Under the pieces are notes generated by a model, which was not told the origin of the DNA, ran no database searches, and was given only the letters and a program-made list of their open reading frames with translations. Positions 30,572-39,391 of a stretch of 64,000 nucleotides of DNA are shown piece after piece. Every line of letters begins with the position of its first letter. Within the stretch, counting starts at the first letter, position 1. This DNA comes from Zobellia russellii (GTDB taxonomy: Bacteria > Bacteroidota > Bacteroidia > Flavobacteriales > Flavobacteriaceae). Location of the stretch: NCBI RefSeq assembly GCF_018728565.1, contig NZ_JACSOI010000011.1:1-64000 (forward strand). Direction: 5' to 3'. The translations under genes and the position numbers were made by a program.

Positions 30572-31462
30572 CTACCCCTTACTTCTTGGATGGGCATTTG
30601 CGTGTACCTTTTTTAATTCAGCAATGCTATTGTGTGTGTACACTTGGGTAGATGCTAAACTTGCATGCCCCAACAGCTCTTTTACCGAATTCATATCTGC
30701 CCCTTTATTAAGCAGATGGGTAGCGAAAGTGTGCCTTAAGATATGGGGACTCTTTTTAACCTTAGAGGACACCTCACTAAAATACTTATTTATTAATCGA
30801 TAAACAAGATTTTCATATAGTTTATTGCCCGACTTCAACAAAAAAACATAAGCTTTATCGGTTATTTCACCAAGTGTTTCCCTTTCAATTAAATACCTTT
30901 CCAAAAGCGTTACCACAGAAGGCAACAGGGGCACCATACGCTCCTTGTTTCTTTTACCCAAAACTTTTAAAAGCCTTTGAGAAAAATCAATATCCAAAAG
31001 CTTTAAGTTGATAAGCTCCGCCCTACGCATTCCGGTAGTATAGAACAACTCAATAATCAAACGATCCCTAACTCCTTCAAAATCATCCAGAAAATCAATT
31101 TGGGAAAGGATTTTATCCATTTCAGTTTCAGAAAAAGGAACTTCTATTTTTTTTGATGTTTTTAAAGCTTTGTGCCTAGCTAACGGATTCACATCCAACT
31201 CCCCTATATTCTGCAAGAATTTATAGTATGCCTTTAGGGAGGCTATTTTTCGGTTGACAGACCTATTGGAAATACCTGAATCTACCAGAACCACAATCCA
31301 GCTTCTTATGATTCCGTAAGCTATATCATCAATATTTTTATTTTGATAATGCTCATCACAAAAAGCACTAAACGCCTCCAAATCTCTTTTATACGCCGTT
31401 ACCGTATGAGCAGAATAGTTTTTTTCTAACGCTAAATATGATATAAAGGATTCCTGAGACAT
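30572..31462 (-). CDS. xerC: Tyrosine recombinase XerC
   Basis: The protein has 296 residues: an N-terminal SAM-like DNA-binding domain (about 1-85) and a C-terminal catalytic domain with all signature residues, Arg146 in TGMRRAEL, Lys170, His240 and Arg243 in HILRHTF, His266 in LLGHAS, and Tyr275 in the TQVYTH motif. Xer recombinases resolve chromosome dimers at dif. The location between rpsU and hpf is a conserved chromosomal position in flavobacteria, and there are no phage genes around, so it is not a prophage integrase. Whether it acts with a second Xer partner cannot be seen here. Confidence 0.92.
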   Translation of the reverse strand: MSQESFISYLALEKNYSAHTVTAYKRDLEAFSAFCDEHYQNKNIDDIAYGIIRSWIVVLVDSGISNRSVNRKIASLKAYYKFLQNIGELDVNPLARHKALKTSKKIEVPFSETEMDKILSQIDFLDDFEGVRDRLIIELFYTTGMRRAELINLKLLDIDFSQRLLKVLGKRNKERMVPLLPSVVTLLERYLIERETLGEITDKAYVFLLKSGNKLYENLVYRLINKYFSEVSSKVKKSPHILRHTFATHLLNKGADMNSVKELLGHASLASTQVYTHNSIAELKKVHANAHPRSKG

Positions 31463-31540
31463 ATTACGAAGTTAACAATAGTAAGACTAACAACGTTACG
31501 GTAAAAAGGAGATTGCGAAGACAGACAAAATTATTGAAAC

Positions 31541-31568
31541 AAAAAAAGCCCATCATAAATGATGGGCT
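31541..31568 (-). terminator. Intrinsic terminator of rpsU
   Basis: On the minus strand a 10-bp stem (core AGCCCATCAT/ATGATGGGCT) closes a tiny AT loop and is followed by seven T residues. It lies between rpsU and xerC. Confidence 0.85.
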
Positions 31569-31597
31569 TCTTCTATTTGTACACTAAACAAAGTCTC

Positions 31598-31792
31598 TTA
31601 GATTTCTTCTTTATCTCTTAAACCTTGAATGTATTCTGCTTTCTGTATCTGCGCTCTGCGCTCAACGGAAGGTTTTGTGAATTGTTGACGCTTACGCAAT
31701 CTGCGCATCGTACCCGTTTTATCGAATTTACGCTTGAAACGTTTCAAAGCCCGATCGATGTTTTCTCCTTCTTTTACTGGTATAATTAACAT
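31598..31792 (-). CDS. rpsU: 30S ribosomal protein S21
   Basis: The protein has 64 residues, very basic. The start MLIIPVKEGENIDRALKRFKRKF (shown as IPVKEGENIDRALKRFKRK) and RRAQIQKAEYIQGLRDKEE are typical. In Flavobacteriia bS21 is known to help bury the anti-Shine-Dalgarno end of 16S rRNA, which explains why most genes lack a Shine-Dalgarno site. This gene itself has a full one (see separate entry), which fits autoregulation. It is monocistronic, with a terminator after it. Confidence 0.96.
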   Translation of the reverse strand: MLIIPVKEGENIDRALKRFKRKFDKTGTMRRLRKRQQFTKPSVERRAQIQKAEYIQGLRDKEEI

Positions 31793-31800
31793 TGGCTACA

Positions 31801-31807
31801 ACCTCCT
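31801..31807 (-). promoter_or_regulatory. Strong Shine-Dalgarno sequence of rpsU
   Basis: The minus strand reads AAAGGAGGT ending 8 nt before the rpsU ATG, a full AGGAGGT core at ideal spacing. This is unusual in a genome whose other genes in this window show no such sequence at their starts, and it decides the ATG at 31792. A -7-like TATATTTG box lies 20 nt further up (31827-31834) without a TTG partner. Confidence 0.85.
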
Positions 31808-31901
31808 TTCTTTATGATTAAGGCGGCAAATATATAAACTAATTTACAATTGAGCACTACGTATTTGCAAATATACCAAGAAACAATTCCCTAAAAAATA
31901 C

Positions 31902-31922
31902 GAAAACCCTTCTACTTAAGGG
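31902..31922 (-). terminator. Weak terminator after the acyl-CoA dehydrogenase gene
   Basis: On the minus strand CCCTT pairs with AAGGG around a 6-nt loop, followed by TTTTCG. The stem is short, so I rate it modestly. Confidence 0.5.
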
Positions 31923-31926
31923 CTTC

Positions 31927-33102
31927 TTACCCTTTTGGAGCTCTGTATTCTTTTTTATCTATAACGATTTTGGCAATTATCTCCTTGAGTATTTCAGACG
32001 TTCCACCACCAATTGGCCCAAGACGACTGTCCCTGAACATACGTGCCATAGGGTAATCTTCTATATAGCCATAACCACCCAAAAATTGCAGACAGTCATA
32101 AGCCACCTTATCGGCCATTTCAGTAGATTTTAATTTAGATATTGTAGCCTCCCTGACCACATATTCACCCTTATCCATTTTATAAACAACCCCATAGTTG
32201 TATTGTTTACACAATTCCATATCGGCATGAAGGTCTACAAACCTGTGGCGCAATGCTTGATATTGATTAATTGATTTTCCAAATGTTTCCCTTTCGGACA
32301 TATATTGCAAGGCATACTCCAAAGCATACTCAGCCCTAGCATGGGCATTTATCCCCATTACCAAACGCTCTAAAGCAAAAGCCTCCATTATAAACGTAAA
32401 GCCTTTTCCCTCCTCACCCATAAGATTCTCTGCTGGCACCTTTACATTATCAAAAGCCAGTTCGGCAGTATCGGATGCCCTCCAACCAAGCTTATTCAGT
32501 TTATTGGCGGAAACACCCTCACTCTTTAAATCAACAATAAAAATACTTATTCCCTTATTACCTGCAGCAGGGTCTGTTTTGGCCGCAAGAATACAATAAT
32601 CACCATATACGCCATTGGTAATAAATGTTTTAGACCCATTAATGATATAACTATCACCCTCTTTTATGGCAGTTGTTCGCATACCGGCCACATCACTACC
32701 TCCAAAAGGCTCGGTTACACCAAGGCATCCTATTTTCTCCCCATTTACACTGGGTGTCAAATATCTTTTCTTTTGGTCATCATTTGCATTTTTATTCAAA
32801 TGGGTCATTGCCAAATATGCATGCGCCCACATGGCAGCGGCAAAACCGCCAGAATTCACCCTTTGTAGTTCTTCCAAGAAAATAACGGTATAAAACAGAT
32901 CTAAGCCCATTCCTCCATAAGCTTCGGTCGTTGCAAGACCAAAATAGCCCATCTCACCAAACTTTTTCCAGATAAAAGGCTCTATGGTTCCCGATGCCTC
33001 CCACTTATCAATATGAGGTACTACTTCTTTCTTTAAAAAATCTCGGAGACTCTCTCTGAATAATTGATGCTCTTCCGTAAAGTACATGCTTTGCATTGAC
33101 AT
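31927..33102 (-). CDS. Acyl-CoA dehydrogenase
   Basis: This FAD enzyme has 391 residues and catalyses alpha,beta-dehydrogenation of acyl-CoA. Family signatures are CLGVTEPFGGSDVAGM (about 126-141), FITNGVYGDYCI and LQFLGGYGYIEDYPM followed by RLGPIGGGTSEI. The usual catalytic Glu just before GTSE is replaced by Gly366, while Glu245 in AFALERLVMG occupies the alternative position used by isovaleryl-CoA and long-chain dehydrogenases. A branched- or long-chain substrate is therefore likelier than the short/medium-chain ones; that is inference. It follows the helix-hairpin-helix gene by 5 bp. ATGs at 33096 and 33087 are possible alternative starts. Confidence 0.93.
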   Translation of the reverse strand: MSMQSMYFTEEHQLFRESLRDFLKKEVVPHIDKWEASGTIEPFIWKKFGEMGYFGLATTEAYGGMGLDLFYTVIFLEELQRVNSGGFAAAMWAHAYLAMTHLNKNANDDQKKRYLTPSVNGEKIGCLGVTEPFGGSDVAGMRTTAIKEGDSYIINGSKTFITNGVYGDYCILAAKTDPAAGNKGISIFIVDLKSEGVSANKLNKLGWRASDTAELAFDNVKVPAENLMGEEGKGFTFIMEAFALERLVMGINAHARAEYALEYALQYMSERETFGKSINQYQALRHRFVDLHADMELCKQYNYGVVYKMDKGEYVVREATISKLKSTEMADKVAYDCLQFLGGYGYIEDYPMARMFRDSRLGPIGGGTSEILKEIIAKIVIDKKEYRAPKG

Positions 33103-33107
33103 AAAAT

Positions 33108-33983
33108 TTATAGGGCCAAATATAACTTAATTCTATCAATCTTCTCTATTGGAAAATCTTCTATTTTTGATAATTCATCAAAAGAAAGTATAGTTCCGTT
33201 GACATTTCTGTAATTTACTATACCTTCAGAGACGTGTTTTTGAAGATATACTAATTTAGACAGTGATTTTACCGAAGCAGTATTTATATTTATTTTCTCA
33301 ATAGCCGGTTTTTTAATCACCTGAAACCGTTCTAAAGTACGCTCTACAACTTCTGGTTCTAGACCATAAACATCGTACAACTGCTCATTTACCAAAAAAC
33401 CGCCTAACCTATCTCTAAATTTTACGATTCTAGCGGATAATTTCACTCCAATCCCATTGATTTTCTTAAGCTCTTCCGTTGTTGCTGAATTTAAATCGGA
33501 AATTTGCAGGGTAGATTCCTTCCTAATATCTTTAGTTGTATAGGACGAAGCAGGTTTATTTTTATTTTTCGTCCATTCCGGAAATTTGAAATAAGGGGAA
33601 ATTAGATTCAGTACCGAATCCGAAACTTTAGTCACCTTTTGAAAATCTTCCACAGAGTTCACAAACTTTCCCCCTTTCCTGAAAAGGAGCAACCTATCTA
33701 TTTCCTCTACGGACAATCCCAAAACGTAGCCCTTGTAATCTGTTATATAATTAGGGTTGAAAGGAAAGATTTTAACAGAATCTTTTAATTGTTCCTGAGC
33801 TTTTAAACTATCAATCTGACCTTGGATCTGTTCATTTTCCTCAAAAGCATTATTGCTAGCGGTTGGCCCTATAGAACGAAGCACAAAATAAGCCACCTGA
33901 AGTGCCACAATAATAAAAAGTAAATAAAAAATCCCACTCCGTTCTTGTTTATTGAACCTGAAGTGGGATTTAAAATTTTTCAT
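33108..33983 (-). CDS. Membrane-anchored helix-hairpin-helix protein (ComEA-like)
   Basis: The protein has 291 residues. A basic N-terminus is followed by one membrane helix (about 18-37, GIFYLLFIIVALQVAYFVL), a charged linker, and repeated helix-hairpin-helix units: GLSVEEIDRLLLFRKGGKF, LNSATTEELKKINGIGVKLS and ININTASVKSLSKL. The last two are ComEA-type DNA-binding motifs. Topology predicts the DNA-binding part outside the cytoplasmic membrane, which fits DNA uptake or binding at the envelope. No other competence gene is nearby, so the role is inferred from the motif only. It lies 21 bp after the symporter gene and 5 bp before the dehydrogenase gene, a likely operon. Confidence 0.85.
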   Translation of the reverse strand: MKNFKSHFRFNKQERSGIFYLLFIIVALQVAYFVLRSIGPTASNNAFEENEQIQGQIDSLKAQEQLKDSVKIFPFNPNYITDYKGYVLGLSVEEIDRLLLFRKGGKFVNSVEDFQKVTKVSDSVLNLISPYFKFPEWTKNKNKPASSYTTKDIRKESTLQISDLNSATTEELKKINGIGVKLSARIVKFRDRLGGFLVNEQLYDVYGLEPEVVERTLERFQVIKKPAIEKININTASVKSLSKLVYLQKHVSEGIVNYRNVNGTILSFDELSKIEDFPIEKIDRIKLYLAL

Positions 33984-34004
33984 CCGCGAAATAAAAAAAA
34001 ACTA

Positions 34005-36077
34005 TTATTCCTTAGCGGCCATTTGTTTCTTGAAAAGCTCGTTGGTCTTCAATTTTTTCCAGTAGGCATTCAAATCGCCCTTAACTTCACCGGACATAAT
34101 ATAAAGACCAATAATATTAGGAAAGGACATTGCCAAAATCATCATATCCGAAAAATCAAGTACAGCACCTAAACTTACCGAAGCACCAATAACCACAAAT
34201 ACCAAGAAAAGCATTTTATAAATCATCTCTGACTTTTTACTCTTCCCAAAAAGATAAGTCCACGCACGCATACCGTAATAGGACCATGAAATCATAGTGG
34301 AAAAAGCGAAAAGGAATACCGCCAACGCCAGAACATATGGAAACCAAGATATTTGACTACCAAAAGCATCCGAGGTCAATTGCGCACCTGCCATTCCTTC
34401 CACCTCGTGCATACCTGTAAAAATAAGTACCAAAGCGGTAAGCGTACAAACCACTACCGTATCTATAAACGGCTCAAGAAGTGCCACGAAACCTTCGGAT
34501 GGAGGATGATTGGTCTTAGCTGTACTATGCGCGATTGCAGCGGATCCAACGCCCGCCTCATTTGAGAAAGCCGCTCTTTGGAAACCTATGACCAGAACCC
34601 CTACAATACCACCTTTTAAGGCAGACGGACTAAACGCTCCTTCAAATATGGCCGAAAATGCAGGGCCAATATTCTGTATGTTCATTATTATGACCGCAAG
34701 TGCGGCTAGGATATATATAGAAGCCATTATAGGCACTACCCTACCGGTAACTTTTGCAATACTATTTATACCACCAATAATCACAACTCCAACAAGGATG
34801 GCCGTTACTACACCAAACCAAAAACCATGGCCTACCAAAGCAGGGAATTGACCTGCTAATTGCTCAAAGGATTGGTTGGCCTGAAACATGTTTCCACCAC
34901 CAAAAGAAGCGCCAATGGCCAAAACCGCAAAGAAACCGGCTAAAATCTTACCAAACCCTTTCATATTACGTTTCTCCAGCCCGTATCTCAAATAGTTCAT
35001 TGGACCACCAAAAACTCTTCCATCAGGTAATATATCTCTATATTTCACGCCTAAAGTACACTCCACAAATTTGGAGGACATTCCCAGCAAACCACATACG
35101 ATCATCCAAAAGGTAGCTCCCGCACCACCAAGTGAAACCGCTACGGCTACACCGGCAATATTACCTAGACCTACCGTACCCGACACCGCTGTTGCCAAAG
35201 CCTGAAAATGTGTTACCTGACCTGGAGCATCCGGATCATCATATTTTCCCTTGGCCAAGTCAATAGAATGTCTAAATCCTTTAATGTTTATAAAGCCCAT
35301 TCTAAGGGTAAAGAATGTAGCTCCCAATACTAACCAAATTACAATGAACGGTATACCGTTAGAGATAGGATCACCGTTTGGATGAACCATAGTTAATGGC
35401 TCATCATATTTTATTTCCGCCAAATAATGCGCACCTTGCTCAATAACATGCTTTGCATTTTCTGAATTATATATCACTTTACCCTCCTGCACCAAATATT
35501 TCAACTCGCCATTAGCCGTAGCCGTAACAATTTCATCTTGGGCATCATTACTGGAAACAACGGCAATTTCATCACCCTTTTTAACTTTAGACCCTTCGGC
35601 CTTTAGCCATTTTTTGAGAACAAACTTATTTTGAATATTATTTGTCCATCCTGGCGTACCCACCAATTTAACATCTGCATAAACAACCGGATCGTAAATA
35701 CCAATTGCAGCAAAAGGGTCCCAAAAAAGAACGGAACCTAACGCGCTTACAGCGGGAGTCATGGTTCCGTTAAAAACTTCAGCTATTGCATTGGTCTCAA
35801 CTTCAAATTCTTTGGTAATGGAAGCACCTGCAGCATCCGTAACCGTAATTGTATACGGAATACCTTCTACCAATCCACTGGCTCTCTTAGAGGACAATGC
35901 CGTAGATTGATTGCTCCACTTGTAGATATATGGAGGCGTTCCTCCCGTTGCATTTACCTCTATAACACCGTCATTTATTTGGTGTGACGGATTGTAAACT
36001 TTTCCTTGTACAACTAGTTCCTGAGAAAAGGCTACTACACCTAGTAGTAGGAAAAACAATAAGGTAAATTTCTTCAT
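34005..36077 (-). CDS. Alanine/glycine:sodium symporter (AGCS) with N-terminal signal peptide, SprB-like and lipoyl-like domains
   Basis: The protein has about 690 residues from the ATG at 36077 (an upstream ATG at 36119 would bury the signal peptide). Residues 243 to the end are a complete AGCS transporter of the APC superfamily ([43 protein letters not shown] in blocks) that couples amino-acid uptake to sodium. In front are a signal peptide ([19 protein letters not shown]), a SprB/PKD-like repeat (about 35-93, [17 protein letters not shown]) and a biotinyl/lipoyl-like hammerhead (about 155-205, [15 protein letters not shown] ... [16 protein letters not shown]) that lacks the modified Lys motif. 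Ordinary family members are about 450-550 residues and lack these domains. The extra part is predicted to be periplasmic, and its function is unknown. Confidence 0.9.
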   Translation of the reverse strand: MKKFTLLFFLLLGVVAFSQELVVQGKVYNPSHQINDGVIEVNATGGTPPYIYKWSNQSTALSSKRASGLVEGIPYTITVTDAAGASITKEFEVETNAIAEVFNGTMTPAVSALGSVLFWDPFAAIGIYDPVVYADVKLVGTPGWTNNIQNKFVLKKWLKAEGSKVKKGDEIAVVSSNDAQDEIVTATANGELKYLVQEGKVIYNSENAKHVIEQGAHYLAEIKYDEPLTMVHPNGDPISNGIPFIVIWLVLGATFFTLRMGFINIKGFRHSIDLAKGKYDDPDAPGQVTHFQALATAVSGTVGLGNIAGVAVAVSLGGAGATFWMIVCGLLGMSSKFVECTLGVKYRDILPDGRVFGGPMNYLRYGLEKRNMKGFGKILAGFFAVLAIGASFGGGNMFQANQSFEQLAGQFPALVGHGFWFGVVTAILVGVVIIGGINSIAKVTGRVVPIMASIYILAALAVIIMNIQNIGPAFSAIFEGAFSPSALKGGIVGVLVIGFQRAAFSNEAGVGSAAIAHSTAKTNHPPSEGFVALLEPFIDTVVVCTLTALVLIFTGMHEVEGMAGAQLTSDAFGSQISWFPYVLALAVFLFAFSTMISWSYYGMRAWTYLFGKSKKSEMIYKMLFLVFVVIGASVSLGAVLDFSDMMILAMSFPNIIGLYIMSGEVKGDLNAYWKKLKTNELFKKQMAAKE

Positions 36078-36187
36078 ATTTATTTTTGTGGGTTCAGTTC
36101 TTTTTCTAGTTTTTAACACAATTGCGGCAATATCTTAAAAAATACTAACACAATCAAATAATAATGTTCAATTAACGTAGAGCTATC

Positions 36188-37201
36188 CTAACCAATTTGG
36201 AACATTTCATTTAATTTTCGTATCTGCTCAGGTCTCCCTAGAACTATAACTTTGCTCTTAGGTTGTAACTGCAAATCTGCCTCCGGGTTAATGATATAAT
36301 TTCCATTAGGCTCTATATAACCTATTATAGTACAGCCCGTTCGTTTTCTAAGATCCAAATCCCGCAAGGAATTACACTCTACCTGACCTTTAAAATCCTC
36401 AATGGCTACTTCTTCCAAATTAGTGGTATGCTCACCTTCTACCCCTAACTTATCCATAAAAGTTATCAAATCTGGCATTACAATCAATGAAGCCATATGG
36501 TCTCCCCCTATTTTATCCGGCATGATTACCTTATCGGCACCCGCCAAGAGCAATTTTTTCTGTGAGGTTACCAATGATGCTCGTGTAACTATAAAAAGGG
36601 ATTTATTTAATTGTCGTGCGGAAAGCACCACAAAAAGGTTGGCCGCATCATCCGGAAGCGCCGTAATTAAATAACGGGCACGGTCAATACCGGCAAGTTG
36701 CAAAATCTCGTCTTCATTGGCATCGCCTTCTATAAACAAGAGGTCCTCATCATACTTTTCAATAACCTCCCTATCTCTTTCGATAACCACAAATGGTTTC
36801 TTATACGCCGTTAAACGCTCTACAGCCTGCATTCCGTTTCTACCAAAACCACAAACAATGACGTGGTCAGAAAGACTATCTATCTTATTCTTCACTTTTT
36901 TCTTTTTTAATTCCTGTAACGAATTCCTGCTCAAAATATATTCGGTAATGACCGAAATGGCAAATGCAAAAATGAAAATGCTAAGTATAATAAGTACTAC
37001 CGTAAATAATTTTTCTTGGGTATCCATTGGGCCAACCTCGGAAAAACCCACTGTAGTAACCGTAATGATGGTCATGTAAAGCGCATCTACCCAAGTAAGA
37101 TCAGACAGAAAACGATAGCCCAAAACACCTACTATAAGTACACTTGACATTAACGTCAAGGCTATATTCATTCTGGACTGGAAGAATTGTGTCAGTTTCA
37201 T
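36188..37201 (-). CDS. Potassium channel with cytoplasmic RCK/TrkA-N domains
   Basis: The protein has 337 residues. Two membrane helices flank a pore loop with the selectivity filter TVTTVGF at 47-53. A linker leads to an RCK domain starting at HVIVCGFGRNG (about 113, Rossmann GxGxxG) and a TrkA-C-like tail (about 250-330, TGCTIIGYIEPNG). This is the MthK-like two-helix architecture, a ligand-gated K+ channel. It overlaps the upstream PspC gene by 4 bp (ATGA), so the two are translationally coupled. Confidence 0.92.
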   Translation of the reverse strand: MKLTQFFQSRMNIALTLMSSVLIVGVLGYRFLSDLTWVDALYMTIITVTTVGFSEVGPMDTQEKLFTVVLIILSIFIFAFAISVITEYILSRNSLQELKKKKVKNKIDSLSDHVIVCGFGRNGMQAVERLTAYKKPFVVIERDREVIEKYDEDLLFIEGDANEDEILQLAGIDRARYLITALPDDAANLFVVLSARQLNKSLFIVTRASLVTSQKKLLLAGADKVIMPDKIGGDHMASLIVMPDLITFMDKLGVEGEHTTNLEEVAIEDFKGQVECNSLRDLDLRKRTGCTIIGYIEPNGNYIINPEADLQLQPKSKVIVLGRPEQIRKLNEMFQIG

Positions 37202-37425
37202 AAATCAAAAACGGAAGTACGCTTGGTATATACCAAATCTTTAATGCGCAACCAAAATGCCAGAAACAAATAAAGAGCAAAGCCAAAACCTAAGGTTACG
37301 AACGTTAGGTAAATGAACGATGTACGAACTACCCTAGCCCGTATTCCCAACCTTTCGGCTATTCTACGGCATACCTCAAAACCACGCTTTTGAAAGTAAT
37401 AAAGTAATTTATAGAAGATGTTCAT
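37198..37425 (-). CDS. Short PspC-domain membrane protein
   Basis: The protein has 75 residues. It carries one PspC-like module: a basic helix (QKRGFEVCRRIAERLGIRARVVRTSFIYL region) followed by a hydrophobic stretch (FVTLGFGFALYLFLAFWL). PspC domains sense or transmit envelope stress in the phage-shock response. This stand-alone version lacks pspA/pspB neighbours here. The stop/start overlap with the K+ channel gene suggests a joint role in membrane homeostasis, which is inference. Confidence 0.82.
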   Translation of the reverse strand: MNIFYKLLYYFQKRGFEVCRRIAERLGIRARVVRTSFIYLTFVTLGFGFALYLFLAFWLRIKDLVYTKRTSVFDL

Positions 37426-37498
37426 ATTGATGTTTGAAACTTATAGTATGGCCGGTTAAAGCATATTTTCAAAACCTTCAGGTTCAAATTTAACCATT

Positions 37499-38773
37499 TC
37501 AGCGCAATAAATGAGTACCTACGGCACATTGTAGACATTTGTTCTGAGTGCAATAGGTATTGTACAGTTGAAGCAAAGCCTGACTTTCCTGTGCATTGGT
37601 AGAAACAAGCCCATGTAAACTGTAATTTTGAACTACGGTATTCTCTTCCTGTTTAATTTTTGATATAATGTTGATAATGCGCTCATGAACCTCCTTGCCT
37701 TGGTATTTGGCATAACAAAATTGAAGCGGCAAAATAGCATTCACCACTAATAAATCTATAAACTTAGGTGTAAGCTTTTTAGTCTTCTTTTTTGATTCTT
37801 TTCCAAAAGTATAATGACTGTTCCAATACGTACTGGACGAAACTTCGAACAACCCATACATCTCGTCTAAACTTGATGCCGAGACTACCTTTTGAAACAA
37901 TGAGGAATGTGCCCCGTACAAATTGGCCAATTGCGATAAACGAATGGTAGGGAAATTAGGCGGCCTTAGTTTAAAGAATTCCGGTTTTAGAACACTTTCA
38001 TCCTTTAAATTATACTTTTTCTTTTGATAGATATATTCCTTTCTCAATTGAATGTAATGTTCATCCAAAATCTTGGAATCCTCCAGTAAATGCGTCATAC
38101 CAAACAACAAACTTTCCATCTGAAATACGCTCTGTTGTTGTTTTCTAAAAATAGAAAACTCTAGTGCGGAGCCCAGACTCAAAAATGAAGCTCCGTTTAT
38201 TTTAAGCCCAAAGGTTTTTAAAAGCAGCGTAAACAGCGCTTGTTCCCAGTCGTTATTGGATTTCTCTAGCAAGTCAAACACAAATTCAGCCTTAACCTCT
38301 AGGCGCTCAAAATAAAGTCGCTCCAACCAATTTTTCAGCAAGAAGTCATCAACATCACCAATATCTTTCTCGCAATTAATAAAACGGACTTCATTTTTAT
38401 CAAATAACTTTTGATACGATTGTAAGAGTTGCAACGGAATGTATTTACGGAGTTCCAGAGTAGGGATAAGGCTATTGTCTTTTCTAAATACCTCCGCATC
38501 ATCATCCCATACTACGTGCAGTATTACATTATTATAGTTATCATCTTCCTCATGACCATGGGCGTACCAATCAGATGATTTTATATGCATCTCAACATTG
38601 CCCGCCCAAACCTGACCATCAATACGTATTTTGGCATTAAAGAAATCAGGCCCTGCCAATAGGTTATGCGCACCAAAATTCAAAATGGTCAAAGACTCCC
38701 CTTGGGCGGTAACCAATTGATCAGGCTGTACTTTTTTGTGCTTCCAGATAAAATGAAGAAGATCTTCGCGCAT
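37499..38773 (-). CDS. DUF2851 family protein
   Basis: The protein has about 424 residues from MREDLLHFIWKHKKV; a start 9 codons earlier (38800) is possible but less like the family. DUF2851 proteins are cytoplasmic, of unknown function and almost confined to Bacteroidota. The N-terminal part (GAHNLLAGPDFFNAKIRIDGQVWAGNVEMH, in blocks) is the most conserved; the C-terminal tail carries a Cys cluster (CTQNKCLQCAVG) that could bind metal. It stands 73 bp upstream of nothing obviously related; the next gene downstream starts at the PspC gene. Confidence 0.85.
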   Translation of the reverse strand: MREDLLHFIWKHKKVQPDQLVTAQGESLTILNFGAHNLLAGPDFFNAKIRIDGQVWAGNVEMHIKSSDWYAHGHEEDDNYNNVILHVVWDDDAEVFRKDNSLIPTLELRKYIPLQLLQSYQKLFDKNEVRFINCEKDIGDVDDFLLKNWLERLYFERLEVKAEFVFDLLEKSNNDWEQALFTLLLKTFGLKINGASFLSLGSALEFSIFRKQQQSVFQMESLLFGMTHLLEDSKILDEHYIQLRKEYIYQKKKYNLKDESVLKPEFFKLRPPNFPTIRLSQLANLYGAHSSLFQKVVSASSLDEMYGLFEVSSSTYWNSHYTFGKESKKKTKKLTPKFIDLLVVNAILPLQFCYAKYQGKEVHERIINIISKIKQEENTVVQNYSLHGLVSTNAQESQALLQLYNTYCTQNKCLQCAVGTHLLR

Positions 38774-38919
38774 GGCAAAAAGTTTGGCTTTACTACGCAC
38801 AATGTAAAGACAAAAAATGTAAAATCTAAATTACGGGAAACAAGAAGTCCCCAAAGACACCCATACCGGACATCTATTGAGGACTCTATTTTATTGAAAC
38901 TTTATGAGGATAAAAAAAA

Positions 38920-39231
38920 TTATTCCCCTTCTACAGCTCCGTCCCAGTTCATAAAGCCACCTTCCAAATTATAGGCATTTTCTATACCTACACTGTTCAT
39001 AATGGCACAAGCCTGACCGCTACGATTACCACTACGGCAATACACGTAGTAATTTTTGCTTTTGTCCAGCTTTTCTATCTCGTTCAAAAAATCCTGTCCA
39101 AGATAAAAATCTATATTGGTTGAGTTGGGTATATACCCTTCTTCTACTTCCTCAGGGGTTCTAACATCAAGGACAAATGCGTTATCATCCTTTTCTAGTT
39201 GCTCTTCCCATTCTTCTTGTGATAAATTCAT
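38920..39231 (-). CDS. Single-domain rhodanese-like protein
   Basis: The protein has about 103 residues from MNLSQEEWEEQL. It is a stand-alone rhodanese domain with the active-site Cys65 in VYCRSGNRSG and conserved DVRTPEEVEEGYIPNS at about 22-37. Such proteins carry sulfane sulfur for detoxification or cofactor sulfuration. It is divergent from marR across an AT-rich region of about 130 bp. A start 11 codons upstream (39264) is possible. Confidence 0.88.
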   Translation of the reverse strand: MNLSQEEWEEQLEKDDNAFVLDVRTPEEVEEGYIPNSTNIDFYLGQDFLNEIEKLDKSKNYYVYCRSGNRSGQACAIMNSVGIENAYNLEGGFMNWDGAVEGE

Positions 39232-39361
39232 AACGTTCTTTTTTATCGCTACCGCGGATATCAATTAAAATTCAAAATTACGGATTTTGATGCAAAGGCA
39301 TTCCCAAAATATTTAACAAAAAATTACCGATTTAATATAACAGCAAATGAAATACAAAACA

Positions 39362-39391
39362 TACATTTGTATATACAATAGTTGTAACAAC
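39362..39391 (+). promoter_or_regulatory. marR promoter -7 box with two overlapping palindromes (candidate MarR operators)
   Basis: TACATTTG at 39362-39369 matches the -7 consensus (no TTG partner at the correct distance). The perfect palindrome TTGTATATACAA (39367-39378) overlaps it, and a second one, GTTGTAACAAC (39381-39391), ends directly before the marR ATG. MarR proteins typically repress their own promoters by binding such sites. Confidence 0.55.

Noticed and set aside
30572-31462. Phage or transposon integrase
   Set aside because: The tyrosine recombinase is Xer-length, sits between rpsU and hpf, and there are no attachment sites or mobile genes nearby.
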